64,000 bases of DNA from Hyphomicrobium sp. LHD-15 (GCF_031157355.1 NZ_JAVIFT010000009.1:1-64000), one strand, 5' to 3'. Counted from the first letter of the stretch, positions 1-10,990 are shown. Translations and numbers: made by a program. Notes: a model not told the origin generated them from the letters alone.

Positions 1-2347
1 GGCACCGGCTGCACCGGCGCCCGTTGCTGAGGCCGCTCCCGCACCAGCGCCCGCTCCGCGTGCGCCCACCGCTCCGGCTGCGCCGCGCGCCGCGTCAGCT
101 CCGTCCTCGCCTTCTTCTTCCGCGCGCCCGGCTTCGTCTTCTCCCGGGTCGCGCCCGCATGGGCATGACAGCTCGCGCCCTGCGCAGCGTCCGCGCCCGA
201 CCAGCTACGACACGCGTTTTGCGCCTCGCGAAGGCGGGCGCCCGAAGCAGATCGAGCTGCCGCGTCCAGCCGGTGGACCGCCTCCTGCCGATCGCGGCGG
301 AGCATCCGGGGAACCCACGAAGCTCGTCAGAAAAGACGATGCTCGCCCGCGGCCCGTTGCTGTCGAGACGCCCGACGACGAAGAGAGCCGCGCCATCAAG
401 CGCGGCGGCAAGCTCGTGCGCGTGCCCGTAAAGGCGCCCGTCGTCGACGAAAAGCGCGAACGCGGCAAGCTCACCATCAACAACGCACTCGACGAGCAGC
501 AGCGCGAACGGTCGCTGGCTTCGCTCAAGCGTAAGCGCGAGCGCGAAAAGCTGAAGGCCATGGGCATTCAGCAGCCCAGAGACAAGATCGTGCGCGAAGT
601 CGTCATTCCCGAAGCCATTACCATCCAAGAGCTCTCCAACCGCATGACGGAGCGCGCCGTCGACCTCATCAAGTTCCTGATGAAGCAAGGCGCGATGCAC
701 AAGATCACCGACGTGATCGACGCGGATACGGCCGAGCTCATCGTTTCGGAATTCGGCCATACGGCGAAGCGCGTTTCGGAAGCGGACGTCGAATCCGGCT
801 TCATCGGCGAGAAGGATGCCGAGGAGAGCCAACAGCCGCGTGCGCCCGTCGTCACCATCATGGGCCACGTCGACCACGGCAAGACCTCGCTGCTCGACGC
901 CATCCGCAAGACCAACGTGGTTGCGGGCGAAGCCGGCGGCATCACCCAGCATATCGGTGCCTATCAGGTGACGACGCCTTCGGGCGCGAAGGTGACGTTC
1001 ATCGATACGCCTGGCCACGCCGCCTTCACGGCGATGCGTGCGCGCGGCGCGAAGGTGACCGACATCGTGGTTCTGGTGGTTGCGGCCGACGATGGCGTCA
1101 TGCCGCAGACGGTGGAAGCCATCAATCACGCCAAGGCCGCGAACGTGCCGATCATCGTCGCGATCAACAAGATCGACAAGCCGGCGGCTGAGCCGAAGCG
1201 CGTGCAGACGGATCTGCTTTCGCACGAGATCGTGGTCGAGAGCATGGGCGGCGAGACGCTCGAAGTGCCGGTTTCGGCGCTGAAGGGCACCAACCTCGAC
1301 AAGCTGCTCGAGACGATCCACCTGCAGGCGGAAGTGCTCGATCTCAAGGCCAACTCCGATCGCTCCGCGGAAGGCGTCGTCATCGAAGCCAAGCTCGAAC
1401 GCGGGCGCGGACCTGTCGGTACGGTGCTCGTGCAGCGCGGAACGCTCAAGGTCGGCGATATCGTCGTTGCCGGCATGGCGTGGGGCCGCGTGCGTGCGCT
1501 GATCGACGATCAGGGCAAGAACGTCGATGGCGCCGGGCCTTCGGTTCCCGTCGAGATCCTGGGCTTCAGCTCGGCACCGGAAGCGGGCGATCAGATCGCC
1601 GTCGTCGAAAACGAAGCACGTGCGCGCGAGATCACGGATTACCGCATCAGAAAGCGCCGCGAGACGCTGGGTTCGGCCGGTACGCCGCGTACGCTCGAGC
1701 AGATGATGCAGACGCTGAAGGATGCGGCCGGCAAGAAGGACTTCACCCTCGTGATCAAGGGCGACGTCCAGGGCTCGGTGGAAGCCATCCAGGGCGCGCT
1801 CAAGAAGCTCGGTACCGACGAGGTCGAGGCGCGCATCGTGCACTCGGGCGTCGGTGGAATCACGGAATCGGATATCGCGCTCGCCGGGGCATCCAAGGCC
1901 GTCGTCGTCGGCTTCAACGTGCGTGCCAACGCGCAGGCGAAGCAGGTGGCGGATTCCCAGGGCATCGAGATCCGCTACTACAGCATCATCTACGATCTCG
2001 TGGACGACGTGAAAGGCGCCATGTCCGGTCTGCTCGCGCCGACGCTGCGCGAGAACTTCCTCGGCTACGCGACGATCAAGCAGGTGTTCAACATCTCCAA
2101 GGTCGGCAAGGTCGCGGGCTGTATCGTCACGGAAGGCAAGGTCGAGCGCGGCGCGAAGGTGCGTCTGCTCCGCGACAAGGTCGTCATTCACGAAGGCACG
2201 CTCTCGATCCTCAAGCGCTTCAAGGACGATGTCAAAGAAGTGCCGGTCGGCCAGGAGTGCGGTATGGCGTTCGCCAACTACCAGGACATCCGCGAGGGCG
2301 ACGAGATCGAGTGCTTCCAGGTGGAGACCATCAAGCGGTCTCTCTAG
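1..2347 (+). CDS. infB: Translation initiation factor IF-2 (5' end missing)
   Basis: IF-2 is the GTPase that brings initiator tRNA to the 30S subunit and promotes subunit joining. The reading frame is open from base 2, so the start lies outside the window and 781 residues are visible. The first ~135 residues are a low-complexity Ala/Pro/Arg-rich linker, normal for alphaproteobacterial IF-2. After it come the basic KRKREREK segment, the IF2-N domain and the G domain with G1 GHVDHGKT, G3 DTPGH, G4 NKID and G5 SALKG, and then the C-terminal domains ending in [10 protein letters not shown]. It heads an infB-rbfA-truB-rpsO-pnp order, the usual arrangement downstream of nusA. Identity is certain. 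Confidence 0.98.
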   Translation, partial: APAAPAPVAEAAPAPAPAPRAPTAPAAPRAASAPSSPSSSARPASSSPGSRPHGHDSSRPAQRPRPTSYDTRFAPREGGRPKQIELPRPAGGPPPADRGGASGEPTKLVRKDDARPRPVAVETPDDEESRAIKRGGKLVRVPVKAPVVDEKRERGKLTINNALDEQQRERSLASLKRKREREKLKAMGIQQPRDKIVREVVIPEAITIQELSNRMTERAVDLIKFLMKQGAMHKITDVIDADTAELIVSEFGHTAKRVSEADVESGFIGEKDAEESQQPRAPVVTIMGHVDHGKTSLLDAIRKTNVVAGEAGGITQHIGAYQVTTPSGAKVTFIDTPGHAAFTAMRARGAKVTDIVVLVVAADDGVMPQTVEAINHAKAANVPIIVAINKIDKPAAEPKRVQTDLLSHEIVVESMGGETLEVPVSALKGTNLDKLLETIHLQAEVLDLKANSDRSAEGVVIEAKLERGRGPVGTVLVQRGTLKVGDIVVAGMAWGRVRALIDDQGKNVDGAGPSVPVEILGFSSAPEAGDQIAVVENEARAREITDYRIRKRRETLGSAGTPRTLEQMMQTLKDAAGKKDFTLVIKGDVQGSVEAIQGALKKLGTDEVEARIVHSGVGGITESDIALAGASKAVVVGFNVRANAQAKQVADSQGIEIRYYSIIYDLVDDVKGAMSGLLAPTLRENFLGYATIKQVFNISKVGKVAGCIVTEGKVERGAKVRLLRDKVVIHEGTLSILKRFKDDVKEVPVGQECGMAFANYQDIREGDEIECFQVETIKRSL

Positions 2348-2365
2348 CGCTCACGGGCCTATTCA

Positions 2366-2456
2366 GCTAAGGCGGCCAGCCGCCTTAGCTTGGCCCTCCG
2401 CGGGGGCGGCGCACTAGCGCCGGGTCGCGTTGCTCCCCGGCCCCCTTTGGGGGCCG
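2366..2456. other. Two strong hairpins between infB and rbfA
   Basis: An 11-bp perfect stem (GCTAAGGCGGC, 2-nt spacer, GCCGCCTTAGC; 2366-2389) lies 18 bases after the infB stop. A second 8-bp stem (CGGCCCCC, TTT, GGGGGCCG; 2438-2456) follows. Neither has a U tract, so they look more like RNA-processing or stabilising hairpins, or a partial terminator, than classical intrinsic terminators. They sit inside what is normally a cotranscribed operon. Confidence 0.5.
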
Positions 2457-2516
2457 AAGTATTGTCAAAGAGGCGTTGGCCTCGTGCCGGTTCGATCCCG
2501 GTAGGATTGAGAAGAT

Positions 2517-2915
2517 ATGTCCAGACGAAAATCACACCAAGCCAAGGGGCCGACGCAGCGGCAGTTGCGCGTCGGCGAGCTGATCCGCCACAAGCTGGCG
2601 GAGATGCTGGCGCGCGGCGAGATCTATGACGACGTGCTCGCGTCGCATGTGACGACGATTACCGAGGTCCGGATGTCGCCGGATTTGCGGCTCGCGACGG
2701 CCTACGTCATGCCGCTCGGCGGCAAGGACACCAAGACCGTTATCGATGCGCTCAATCGCAACACAAAGTTCATTCGCGGCGAGATCTCGCACGCGGTGGA
2801 TTTGCGCGTTGCGCCGGACGTGCGCTTCCGCGAGGACGAGACCTTCGAGGAGGTCACGCGCATCGACCGGCTGCTGCACAGCGAGAAGGTTCGCCGCGAC
2901 GTCGAAAAGGACTGA
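2517..2915 (+). CDS. rbfA: 30S ribosome-binding factor RbfA
   Basis: RbfA is a small KH-fold protein that binds the 30S subunit near the 5' helix of 16S rRNA and is needed for late 30S maturation and cold adaptation. The 132-residue product starts [25 protein letters not shown] and has the family core around [22 protein letters not shown] and the end [15 protein letters not shown]. Length is normal for alphaproteobacteria. The ATG at 2517 begins exactly at the family N-terminus. It lies between infB and truB, the standard position. Confidence 0.97.
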   Translation: MSRRKSHQAKGPTQRQLRVGELIRHKLAEMLARGEIYDDVLASHVTTITEVRMSPDLRLATAYVMPLGGKDTKTVIDALNRNTKFIRGEISHAVDLRVAPDVRFREDETFEEVTRIDRLLHSEKVRRDVEKD

Positions 2916-2938
2916 CGCGGCGCGCGAAGTTCCTCGTT

Positions 2939-3042
2939 GTCATCCCGGACGCCGAGCGGTGATCCGGGATTTAGGGCGATAGCTGAAACGGATCATGCAG
3001 GCTCCGGCTCCCGGCCCCAAGAGCATCCTAGGCCGGGATGAC
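2939..3042. repeat. Dispersed palindromic repeat (REP-like)
   Basis: The outer arms GTCATCCCGG (2939-2948) and CCGGGATGAC (3033-3042) are exact reverse complements. The inside carries further half-sites such as GATCCGGGAT. This 'TCATCCCGG...CCGGGATGA' pattern is typical of dispersed intergenic elements in Rhizobiales chromosomes. A related shorter copy follows truB at 4006-4042. An ATG at 3038 lies inside the right arm, which argues against using it as the truB start. Confidence 0.65.
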
Positions 3043-3076
3043 AGAGAGCGATTGTTGCTTCCAGAAAGACCTCACG

Positions 3077-3994
3077 ATGGCACGACGTAAAAAAGGTAAT
3101 CCGGTTCACGGCTGGCTGGTGCTCGACAAGCCGTTCGAGATGACGTCGACGCGTGCCGTCGGCATTCTGAAGCGGCTGTTTTTCGCACAAAAAGTTGGCC
3201 ACGCAGGCACGCTCGATCCGCTCGCGACCGGTATTCTGCCGATTGCGTTCGGGGAGGCGACGAAGACGGTTTCGTTCGCCGTCGATGGCGAGAAGGTCTA
3301 TCGCTTCGCCGTGCGCTGGGGCGCCGAGACGGCGACCGACGACGCGGAAGGCGACATCACGGCGACCGGCGAGAGCCGGCCGACCGTTGCCGACATCGAG
3401 GCGCTGCTGCCGCAGTTCACCGGCGAGATCATGCAGGTTCCGCCACAGTTTTCGGCGATCAAGGTCGACGGCGAGCGAGCCTATGCGCTGGCGCGTGACG
3501 GCGAGGAAGTCGTGCTCGATGCGCGCCCCGTGGTGATCGACGAGCTCAGGCTGATCGACGTACCGAACGTCGATACGGCGATATTCGAGGCGCGGTGCGG
3601 CAAGGGCACCTACGTGCGCGCGATCGCACGCGACATGGGCCGCGCGCTTGGCTGCCGGGGGCATGTGATCGAGCTTCGGCGCACGCGGGTCGGGCCTTTT
3701 GCGGAAGAAGAATCCGTCTCGCTCGAAGAGATCGAGGAGGCGGCCGAGGCCGGGGAAGATCTGGCGTCGTTCTTGCGGCCTGTGGAAATGGCGCTCGGCG
3801 AAATTCTCGAGATCAATGTCAGCGCGTCGGATGCGGCGGATCTCGCGCAGGGGCGCAGCATCCTGATCCGAGGCCGTGATGCACCGGTGTTGGGCGGGGC
3901 GGCCTACGCCATCTCGAAAGGGCAGATCATCGCGCTCGGCGAGATCGAAAAGGGCGCGCTGCATCCCACACGGGTCTTCAATTTCGGCGGATAA
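3077..3994 (+). CDS. truB: tRNA pseudouridine(55) synthase TruB
   Basis: TruB converts U55 of the tRNA T-loop to pseudouridine. The 305-residue protein has the catalytic-Asp motif GHAGTLDPLATGILP near residue 45, the YRFAVRWG and PPQFSAIKVDGERAY segments and the KGTYVRAIARDMG motif, followed by a C-terminal PUA-like domain. I start it at ATG 3077 (MARRKKGNPVHGW), because the in-frame ATG at 3038 falls in a dispersed repeat and adds residues absent from the family. It sits between rbfA and the S41 peptidase gene. Confidence 0.96.
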   Translation: MARRKKGNPVHGWLVLDKPFEMTSTRAVGILKRLFFAQKVGHAGTLDPLATGILPIAFGEATKTVSFAVDGEKVYRFAVRWGAETATDDAEGDITATGESRPTVADIEALLPQFTGEIMQVPPQFSAIKVDGERAYALARDGEEVVLDARPVVIDELRLIDVPNVDTAIFEARCGKGTYVRAIARDMGRALGCRGHVIELRRTRVGPFAEEESVSLEEIEEAAEAGEDLASFLRPVEMALGEILEINVSASDAADLAQGRSILIRGRDAPVLGGAAYAISKGQIIALGEIEKGALHPTRVFNFGG

Positions 3995-4005
3995 CGCGTT
4001 TTTCA

Positions 4006-4042
4006 TTCATGCGTGTCTGGATCGCGGCCTTCGCCGGGATGA
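4006..4042. repeat. Short copy of the dispersed palindromic repeat
   Basis: The segment TCATGCGTGTCTGGATCGCG followed by a GCCTTCGCCGGGATGAC stretch resembles the 2939-3042 element and common Rhizobiales intergenic repeats. It lies 12 bases after the truB stop and could form an RNA hairpin at the transcript end. Confidence 0.45.
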
Positions 4043-4216
4043 CGTCGTTATAGCAAACATGAACGGCTAGAATTCAGACACGCCGCAAACCGTGTGCCGT
4101 TCCCAATAATTGGATGTCGCGGAGGGGGCCTGCGACGGCGCTCCGGAATAGTCCGCATCTGTATCATGCGCGAAGGCCTCCTATATGCCTGCTGGCCGGG
4201 TATTGCTGGAGGCCCC

Positions 4217-5488
4217 ATGCATTCTTCTCAAACACGTTTCAACGTGCTTGCAGCCGTTCGCGGGCCCGTCACCCTTGCCCTGATGGCAGGGCTGGTGGCG
4301 CTCACCTCCGCTGCCGCACCGGCCTTGGCGCGTGAGGGGGACAAGGCCGAGGTTTTCGACGAAGCCGCGCGTCTCGTTCAGAACAACTTCTATGATCGCT
4401 CGCTTGCCGGGAAGGACTGGGACGCGGTGATTGCGCGTTACCGGCCGCGCTACCTCGCGTCCGCCGGCGTTCAGGAGAAGTCGGAGGCCATCAATGCGAT
4501 GCTGGGCGAGCTCAAGGCGTCGCACATGATCCACGCGACGCCGGAAGACCCGCGCTATTACCAGCTGGTCGATATCTTCCGCTTCGGTCTGCGTGACAGT
4601 ATCCGCAAGCATCTGCCGTCGGGCGTCTCGTATCCCGGCATCGGCATCTTCACGCGCGAGATCGAAGGCAAGACGTTCGTGACCGGCGTCATCGCGGGGC
4701 TCGCGGCAGCGAAAGCCGATGTCGCCGTGGGGGATGAGATCGTCTCTGTGGACGATGCGCCGTTCCAGCCGGTGGCGTCGTTTCGCGACAAGGTCGGCTC
4801 GGCCGTGAAGCTTTCGCTTCGCCGCGTGCGGGGCGGGCCGGTCTCGGTGGTCGAAGTGAAGCCGGAACGCATCGAGCCCGGCAAGGCGTTCCGCAACGCC
4901 ATGAGCGAGGGCGCGCGGATCATCGAGGCGAACGGCAAGCGCATCGGCTACATTCGTGTGTGGTCCTACGCGGGGCAGGACTACCAGGACATCCTGATGG
5001 AGGAGCTTGCCTCGGGGAAGCTCAAGGACGCGGACGCCCTGATCTGGGATCTGCGCGACGGGTGGGGCGGCGCACAGCCGCGTTACCTCGATCTTTTCAA
5101 TGCGCGCGGTCCGGACATGACGTTCACCGAGCGCTCGGGGAATACCGACTTCGCGAGCTTCAAATGGCGCAAACCGGTGGCGATGCTGGTCAACGACGGC
5201 ACGCGCAGCGGCAAGGAAGTGCTCGCTTATGGCTTCAAGAAATACGGCTACGGCGAGGTGATCGGGACGCGTACGGCCGGAGCGCTGCTGGCGGGGCGCG
5301 GATACCTGCTCTCGGATGGCAGCTTCCTGATGGTTGCGGTCAACGACGTGGCGGTCGACGGTGAGCGGCTGGAAGCTAAGGGCGTGGCCCCGACGATCGA
5401 GGTTCCGTTCGAGGTTCCCTATGCCGGCGGGGCCGATCCGCAGCTCGCCAAGGCGGTCGAGGTCCTGAGCGAGGGTACGAAGGGGTGA
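4217..5488 (+). CDS. Secreted S41-family peptidase, atypical active site
   Basis: A 423-residue protein with a signal peptide (hydrophobic run about 17-38 ending APALA), a PDZ-like segment (about 150-215, with GIGIFTREIEGKTFVTGVIAG) and an S41/tail-specific protease core. ATG 4217 is preceded by GGAGG, five bases away; the upstream ATG at 4094 is rejected because the signal peptide begins at 4217. The nucleophile position is Ser331 (TRSGKE). The catalytic Lys of CtpA-type enzymes, 25 residues later, is Ala356 (GTRTAGALL). A His pair at SHMIH (103/106) fits a Ser-His dyad as in nisin-resistance/tricorn-type S41 proteins. It is probably a periplasmic peptidase; the substrate is unknown. Confidence 0.8.
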   Translation: MHSSQTRFNVLAAVRGPVTLALMAGLVALTSAAAPALAREGDKAEVFDEAARLVQNNFYDRSLAGKDWDAVIARYRPRYLASAGVQEKSEAINAMLGELKASHMIHATPEDPRYYQLVDIFRFGLRDSIRKHLPSGVSYPGIGIFTREIEGKTFVTGVIAGLAAAKADVAVGDEIVSVDDAPFQPVASFRDKVGSAVKLSLRRVRGGPVSVVEVKPERIEPGKAFRNAMSEGARIIEANGKRIGYIRVWSYAGQDYQDILMEELASGKLKDADALIWDLRDGWGGAQPRYLDLFNARGPDMTFTERSGNTDFASFKWRKPVAMLVNDGTRSGKEVLAYGFKKYGYGEVIGTRTAGALLAGRGYLLSDGSFLMVAVNDVAVDGERLEAKGVAPTIEVPFEVPYAGGADPQLAKAVEVLSEGTKG

Positions 5489-5494
5489 ATTCTT

Positions 5495-5511
5495 GTTGTG
5501 ATAATCACAAC
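5495..5511. promoter_or_regulatory. Perfect 17-bp palindrome upstream of rpsO
   Basis: GTTGTGATAATCACAAC is a perfect palindrome around a central A. It lies just after the S41 peptidase stop in an AT-rich stretch that contrasts with its GC-rich surroundings. A copy with one mismatch lies 119 bp downstream. The symmetry and spacing suggest a homodimeric transcription factor site. It does not match CRP (wrong spacer) or FNR/FixK consensus, and I cannot name the regulator. Confidence 0.5.
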
Positions 5512-5613
5512 TAACGATTGCGTATGTGCAACTTTTCGCCTCGTCATTTTGCGCTTTATGTAGCTAAATCAATGAATCCTGTCGGCTCACCGAGGGCGAC
5601 GCTCGCTACCCAT

Positions 5614-5630
5614 GTTGTGATAATCGCAAC
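5614..5630. promoter_or_regulatory. Second copy of the palindrome upstream of rpsO
   Basis: GTTGTGATAATCGCAAC differs from the 5495-5511 copy at one base (A to G in the right half). It lies 184 bp upstream of the rpsO start. Together with the first copy it brackets the probable promoter region between the peptidase gene and rpsO. Confidence 0.45.
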
Positions 5631-5661
5631 TTTCGCTCGCGAGATCCCGGTGAATGTGTAT

Positions 5662-5704
5662 AAAACGCCATCCCGTTCGTGCCCTTCGGCGCGGACGGCG
5701 TTTT
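5662..5704 (+). other. Structured rpsO leader element
   Basis: AAAACGCC (5662-5669) pairs perfectly with GGCGTTTT (5697-5704), and an inner GTGCC/GGCGC helix can form between them. The element lies 110 bases upstream of the rpsO start. rpsO leaders in other bacteria fold into structures that S15 binds to repress its own translation, so an autoregulatory role is possible. A weak terminator reading is also possible because the 3' arm ends in four T. No other gene is present in 5489-5813. Confidence 0.45.
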
Positions 5705-5813
5705 CGCTTGCGACCTGGCTGGACGACATCCCGGCCATGGCCGTTTCCCAAAGGACAGATCACCGTTTCGCACGGCGCGATCGTCCAGAACTCCATCCTG
5801 AAAGGAGCCTCCG

Positions 5814-6083
5814 ATGTCGCTGACTGTTGAGCATAAGTCGAAAGTTATCAAGGACAACGCCACCAAGGCGAACGATACCGGCTCGCCGGAAGTGCAGGTC
5901 GCGATCCTGACCGAGCGTATCAATGGCCTCACTGAGCATTTCAAGGCGCACAAGAAGGACAACCATTCGCGCCGTGGCCTGCTCAAGATGGTGAGCCAGC
6001 GCCGCCAGCTTCTCGACTACGTGAAGCGCAAGGACGAAGCGCGCTATCAGAAGATCATCGAGAAGCTCGGCATCCGCCGCTAA
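5814..6083 (+). CDS. rpsO: 30S ribosomal protein S15
   Basis: An 89-residue protein of normal S15 length, with the diagnostic [15 protein letters not shown] and [22 protein letters not shown] segments. S15 is a primary 16S rRNA binder that nucleates the 30S platform. The ATG at 5814 follows a clear AAAGGAG ribosome-binding site. It precedes pnp, the conserved rpsO-pnp pair. Confidence 0.98.
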   Translation: MSLTVEHKSKVIKDNATKANDTGSPEVQVAILTERINGLTEHFKAHKKDNHSRRGLLKMVSQRRQLLDYVKRKDEARYQKIIEKLGIRR

Positions 6084-6258
6084 GCGACAGCGTGCCGGTC
6101 GGTCTCCGATGGCGCAAAGTCTTAAGGCTCCGAGCATTTCGCGAATGCAGTGAAAGAGTGGCGTCGCCGGCCTTTTGGGTTCGCGGCGCCGCTGGCATTC
6201 GTGCTAAGAAGCCGCGCATCAAAGAGACATGAAACAGAGATAGAACGAAAGAACGAAC

Positions 6259-8454
<2,196 letters not shown>

Positions 8455-8486
8455 TTCGCTCTCGTTTGCGATGTTCGTAAAATTGG

Positions 8487-8519
8487 AAGGCCGCGGGGCT
8501 CACGCTCCGCGGCCTTTTT
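8487..8519 (+). terminator. Intrinsic terminator after pnp
   Basis: A 10-bp stem AAGGCCGCGG / CCGCGGCCTT with a 10-base loop is followed directly by a T run, 33 bases past the pnp stop. This is a textbook rho-independent terminator. It ends the infB-to-pnp transcript and faces the end of the convergent CbiX gene. Confidence 0.92.
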
Positions 8520-8572
8520 CTTGGTTTCGTCTGGCCTTCTCGTCGAGGGCGCGGGGCGCGTGCTTGCGAGGA

Positions 8573-9304
8573 TCAGGGTCGGGCAGCAGCCGAGAGTGCC
8601 GCGGCGATGAGGGGGGCTGCGGCGGGCGAATTGCCGATGGCGCCGGTATAGATCGCGTTGGCGCCGGTTTCGGCGATGGCTTCGGGAACGTCTTCTCCGG
8701 CGTGCATGCCGTTGCCGAAGAAGAACCCTGCGACGACGGTTGGCGCCGAAGTGACGCGCAGGGCGTCATCGAGAAAGGGGTCTTCCTCCAGGAAAGCGGT
8801 CGTGACGCTGGCGAAGCGGCGCGCGAGGGCGGCACGAGCCGCGGCTTTGCGGGTGGCGCTTGCGGAAGCGGGACCGAGCTTCGAGCCGTGGCCGACGACG
8901 AGAAGACGGGATTTCGAAGGGTCGAAGCCCTCCTGCTCCGCCGTTGCAATCGCTTCGTTCACGAGCACGTCGGAAAGGGTCGGATCGAGGCCGAGCGGGA
9001 TCAGCAGTTTCGGTTCGCTCGCGAGGCCGGCCGCAGCGATGCGCTCGCGCACTTTGTTGACGAAATAGCCGTCGGCCATGAACAGCGGATAGACGGCGAT
9101 CGACGCGGCGCCGGAGGTAGCGGCTTCGGCAAGCGCGTGCTCGATCGTGCGCTCGCCCTTGAGCACGCCGGTGAAAACGCGAAGTCCCGTGAGCTTGCGC
9201 ACGGCCTCAGCCTGAGATTCGAGCGCGGCGTTGGGGGAGGTGCCGCCGCGGTCGCCGTGGGCCACCAGCACGGCCGCCAAAGTTTGCTGCGCAGGCGCGG
9301 TCAT
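8573..9304 (-). CDS. CbiX/SirB-like chelatase-family protein
   Basis: A 243-residue protein starting MTAPAQQTLAAVLVAHGDRGG. It has the two-lobed layout of class II chelatases (sirohydrochlorin cobalt- or ferrochelatase), with the candidate metal-binding His in AHGDRGG and a second lobe beginning LLVVGHGSKLG. The family inserts a divalent metal into sirohydrochlorin in siroheme or B12 synthesis. No other tetrapyrrole gene is nearby, so the substrate is uncertain. The start ATGA overlaps the stop of the DUF4202 gene upstream, which implies translational coupling. Confidence 0.75.
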   Translation of the reverse strand: MTAPAQQTLAAVLVAHGDRGGTSPNAALESQAEAVRKLTGLRVFTGVLKGERTIEHALAEAATSGAASIAVYPLFMADGYFVNKVRERIAAAGLASEPKLLIPLGLDPTLSDVLVNEAIATAEQEGFDPSKSRLLVVGHGSKLGPASASATRKAAARAALARRFASVTTAFLEEDPFLDDALRVTSAPTVVAGFFFGNGMHAGEDVPEAIAETGANAIYTGAIGNSPAAAPLIAAALSAAARP

Positions 9305-9894
9305 GGGGTGGCGGCTTGTGCGGCAGCCGCTTCGAGCGCGCCGACAATTGCCGGCGGGAGATCGAGCGCAACGGCCGAGCGTTTGCCATGCTCCGACATC
9401 TTGGCCAGCGTCTTGGCGAGGATGGTCACGACCTTCTCGGGTTCGTGCTTGGCGGCAAAGTCTTCGGCGTAATAGGCCAGAAAGACGAGGGCGGCGGTAT
9501 CTTCGAGCGCTTGCGTTTCGGCGTCCTTGCGCAGGTTCTCCTTGCGCAGAAGCGATCCGACGCGGGCGATTTCCTCGGCGCTGTAGCCGCAGTTGGCGAG
9601 AATTTCGCCAGCCCATTCGGCGTGCTTGCGGCCGAGATCCTTGCGCCATCTGAGATAGCCGGGGCGGTCCATCGGGTAGGAGTTGCGCGGGACCTCCCAG
9701 CGGCGGATGTGTTGCGCGCGGACAGCGAGCCGGAGCGCTTCCGACGCATCAGGATAGAGGCGCGCCAACATCGTCGACATGCGCTGGCCGTAAATCAGCT
9801 CCGCCGGATGCTCGGCTCCGTCCACCCGCACGCGGTTCGGATCCTTGCTGTTGGCGGCGTCGATGCCGTCAGAGGCGGCGTTCAATCGGTCCAT
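9301..9894 (-). CDS. DUF4202 family protein
   Basis: A 197-residue soluble protein beginning MDRLNAASDGIDAANSKDPN. It carries the family segments AEHPAELIYGQRMSTMLARLYPDASE, QHIRRWEVPRNSYPMDRPGYLRWRK and AALVFLAYYAEDFA. The His- and Arg-rich helices resemble HD-domain-like folds, but no biochemical role is established for the family. It lies in a three-gene minus-strand operon: 11 bases after the DUF486 gene and overlapping the CbiX start by four bases. Confidence 0.75.
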   Translation of the reverse strand: MDRLNAASDGIDAANSKDPNRVRVDGAEHPAELIYGQRMSTMLARLYPDASEALRLAVRAQHIRRWEVPRNSYPMDRPGYLRWRKDLGRKHAEWAGEILANCGYSAEEIARVGSLLRKENLRKDAETQALEDTAALVFLAYYAEDFAAKHEPEKVVTILAKTLAKMSEHGKRSAVALDLPPAIVGALEAAAAQAATP

Positions 9895-9905
9895 TTCGGC
9901 GTTCC

Positions 9906-10265
9906 TTACAACGGGCCTCGAAAGATGAAATAGGCGCCCGCCACGATCAGTGCAAAGCCCACGAAGTGGTTTACCGTCAACGGCTCGTGCAGAACCAGGA
10001 CGGAAAACCCGGCGAACACGGTGAGGGTTATGACCTCCTGGATGGTCTTGAGCTCGGCCGTCGTGTAGGTGCCATGGCCGAACCGATTGGCGGGAACGGC
10101 CAGGCAATATTCGAAGAAGGCAATGCCCCAGCTCGCCAGGATGACGATCCACAGAGGAGCCGCCTTGTACTTCAGGTGGCCGTACCAGGCGAAGGTCATG
10201 AACACGTTCGAAGCGACGAGCAGGACGATGGGCACAAGATTGGTCGGCAGTCCGAAACTCTGCAA
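9906..10265 (-). CDS. DUF486 (DMT superfamily) small membrane protein
   Basis: The product has four hydrophobic segments, including VPIVLLVASNVFMTFAWYGH, IVILASWGIAFFEYCLAVPA, EVITLTVFAGFSVLVL and VGFALIVAGAYFIFRG, typical of the DUF486 branch of drug/metabolite transporters. I place the start at TTG 10265, preceded by GGAG at six bases, giving 119 residues, the usual family length. An ATG at 10367 would add 34 residues with no family match. First gene of the DUF486-DUF4202-CbiX operon; function unknown. Confidence 0.65.
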   Translation of the reverse strand: MQSFGLPTNLVPIVLLVASNVFMTFAWYGHLKYKAAPLWIVILASWGIAFFEYCLAVPANRFGHGTYTTAELKTIQEVITLTVFAGFSVLVLHEPLTVNHFVGFALIVAGAYFIFRGPL

Positions 10266-10441
10266 GGGGTTCTCCGTATAGACTAGTCGGGGCACTCGGC
10301 TTGGTGAGCGGCCGATGCAATCCTGATTAAGGCAACGGAACGCTGCTGTCTCGACAGTCAGTGGCAATCCGCTATTACTGAAGGCCGATTTCGGGTCCGG
10401 TGCTCCGCCGGATGCTGTTTGCGCCCACAGGTTGGGATTTT

Positions 10442-10990
10442 ATGAAGTCGTCGCGTCAGCAACTCGATGAACTCCTTGCCGGGGTGGCGCGCGGCGATGA
10501 AGCCGCGTTTGCGGAGCTTTATCAGGTGACGTCCGCGAAACTCTATTCGGTCGCGCTGCGTATCCTTCGGAGTAATGCGGTCGCCGAGGACGTGGTTCAG
10601 GATAGCTATTTCAAGATTTGGGAGCGCGCTCGGGATTTTGACGCTGGGATTGCGTCCCCCATCACTTGGATGGCTGCCATCGTCCGAAATCGGGCGCTGG
10701 ATGAAGTTCGCCGCCGGGCGGTGCGTCCTGCGGCAGATGTTTCCGAACTCGACCACATTGCCAGTGACGACGAGCATCCAGTCGAGGTGATCGGACGGCA
10801 GGAGGATGTTGCCCGGCTGATGCGCTGCCTCGAGGGGCTTGAACCCGAGAGACAGCAAATGGTCCGGCTCGCCTATCTCGACGGCCTCAGCCGGGAGGCG
10901 CTGGCAAAGAGGTTCGATCGGCCGGAAGGAACTATCAAGACGTGGCTGCACCGCAGCCTCGCACAGTTGAAGGGGTGCCTCGAGCGATGA
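10442..10990 (+). CDS. ECF-type RNA polymerase sigma factor
   Basis: A 182-residue sigma-70 family protein with region 2 (DEAAFAELYQVTSAKLYSVALRIL, VVQDSYFKIWERARDFD, WMAAIVRNRALDEVRRR) and region 4 (LEGLEPERQQMVRLAYLDGLSREALAKRFDRPEGTIKTWLHRSL). It lacks regions 1 and 3, as expected for the extracytoplasmic-function group. ATG 10442 fits the family N-terminus better than the upstream ATG 10400. Its TGA overlaps the ATG of the anti-sigma gene, so the two are coupled. The bufferin operon follows directly and is the likely target. Confidence 0.92.
   Translation: MKSSRQQLDELLAGVARGDEAAFAELYQVTSAKLYSVALRILRSNAVAEDVVQDSYFKIWERARDFDAGIASPITWMAAIVRNRALDEVRRRAVRPAADVSELDHIASDDEHPVEVIGRQEDVARLMRCLEGLEPERQQMVRLAYLDGLSREALAKRFDRPEGTIKTWLHRSLAQLKGCLER

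Noticed and set aside
95-2191. 698-codon open frame on the minus strand opposite infB
   Set aside because: Antisense shadow of a certain gene in GC-rich DNA; His/Asp/Arg-rich product without motifs.
1480-2370. 296-codon plus-strand frame inside infB
   Set aside because: Alternative frame of infB with an Arg/Gly-rich product.
3038-3076. Upstream ATG start for truB
   Set aside because: It lies in the arm of a dispersed repeat and adds residues not found in TruB proteins.
5495-5511. CRP or FNR/FixK site reading of the rpsO-upstream palindrome
   Set aside because: CRP sites have a 6-base spacer between TGTGA and TCACA, here it is 3; FNR/FixK needs TTGAT-N4-ATCAA.
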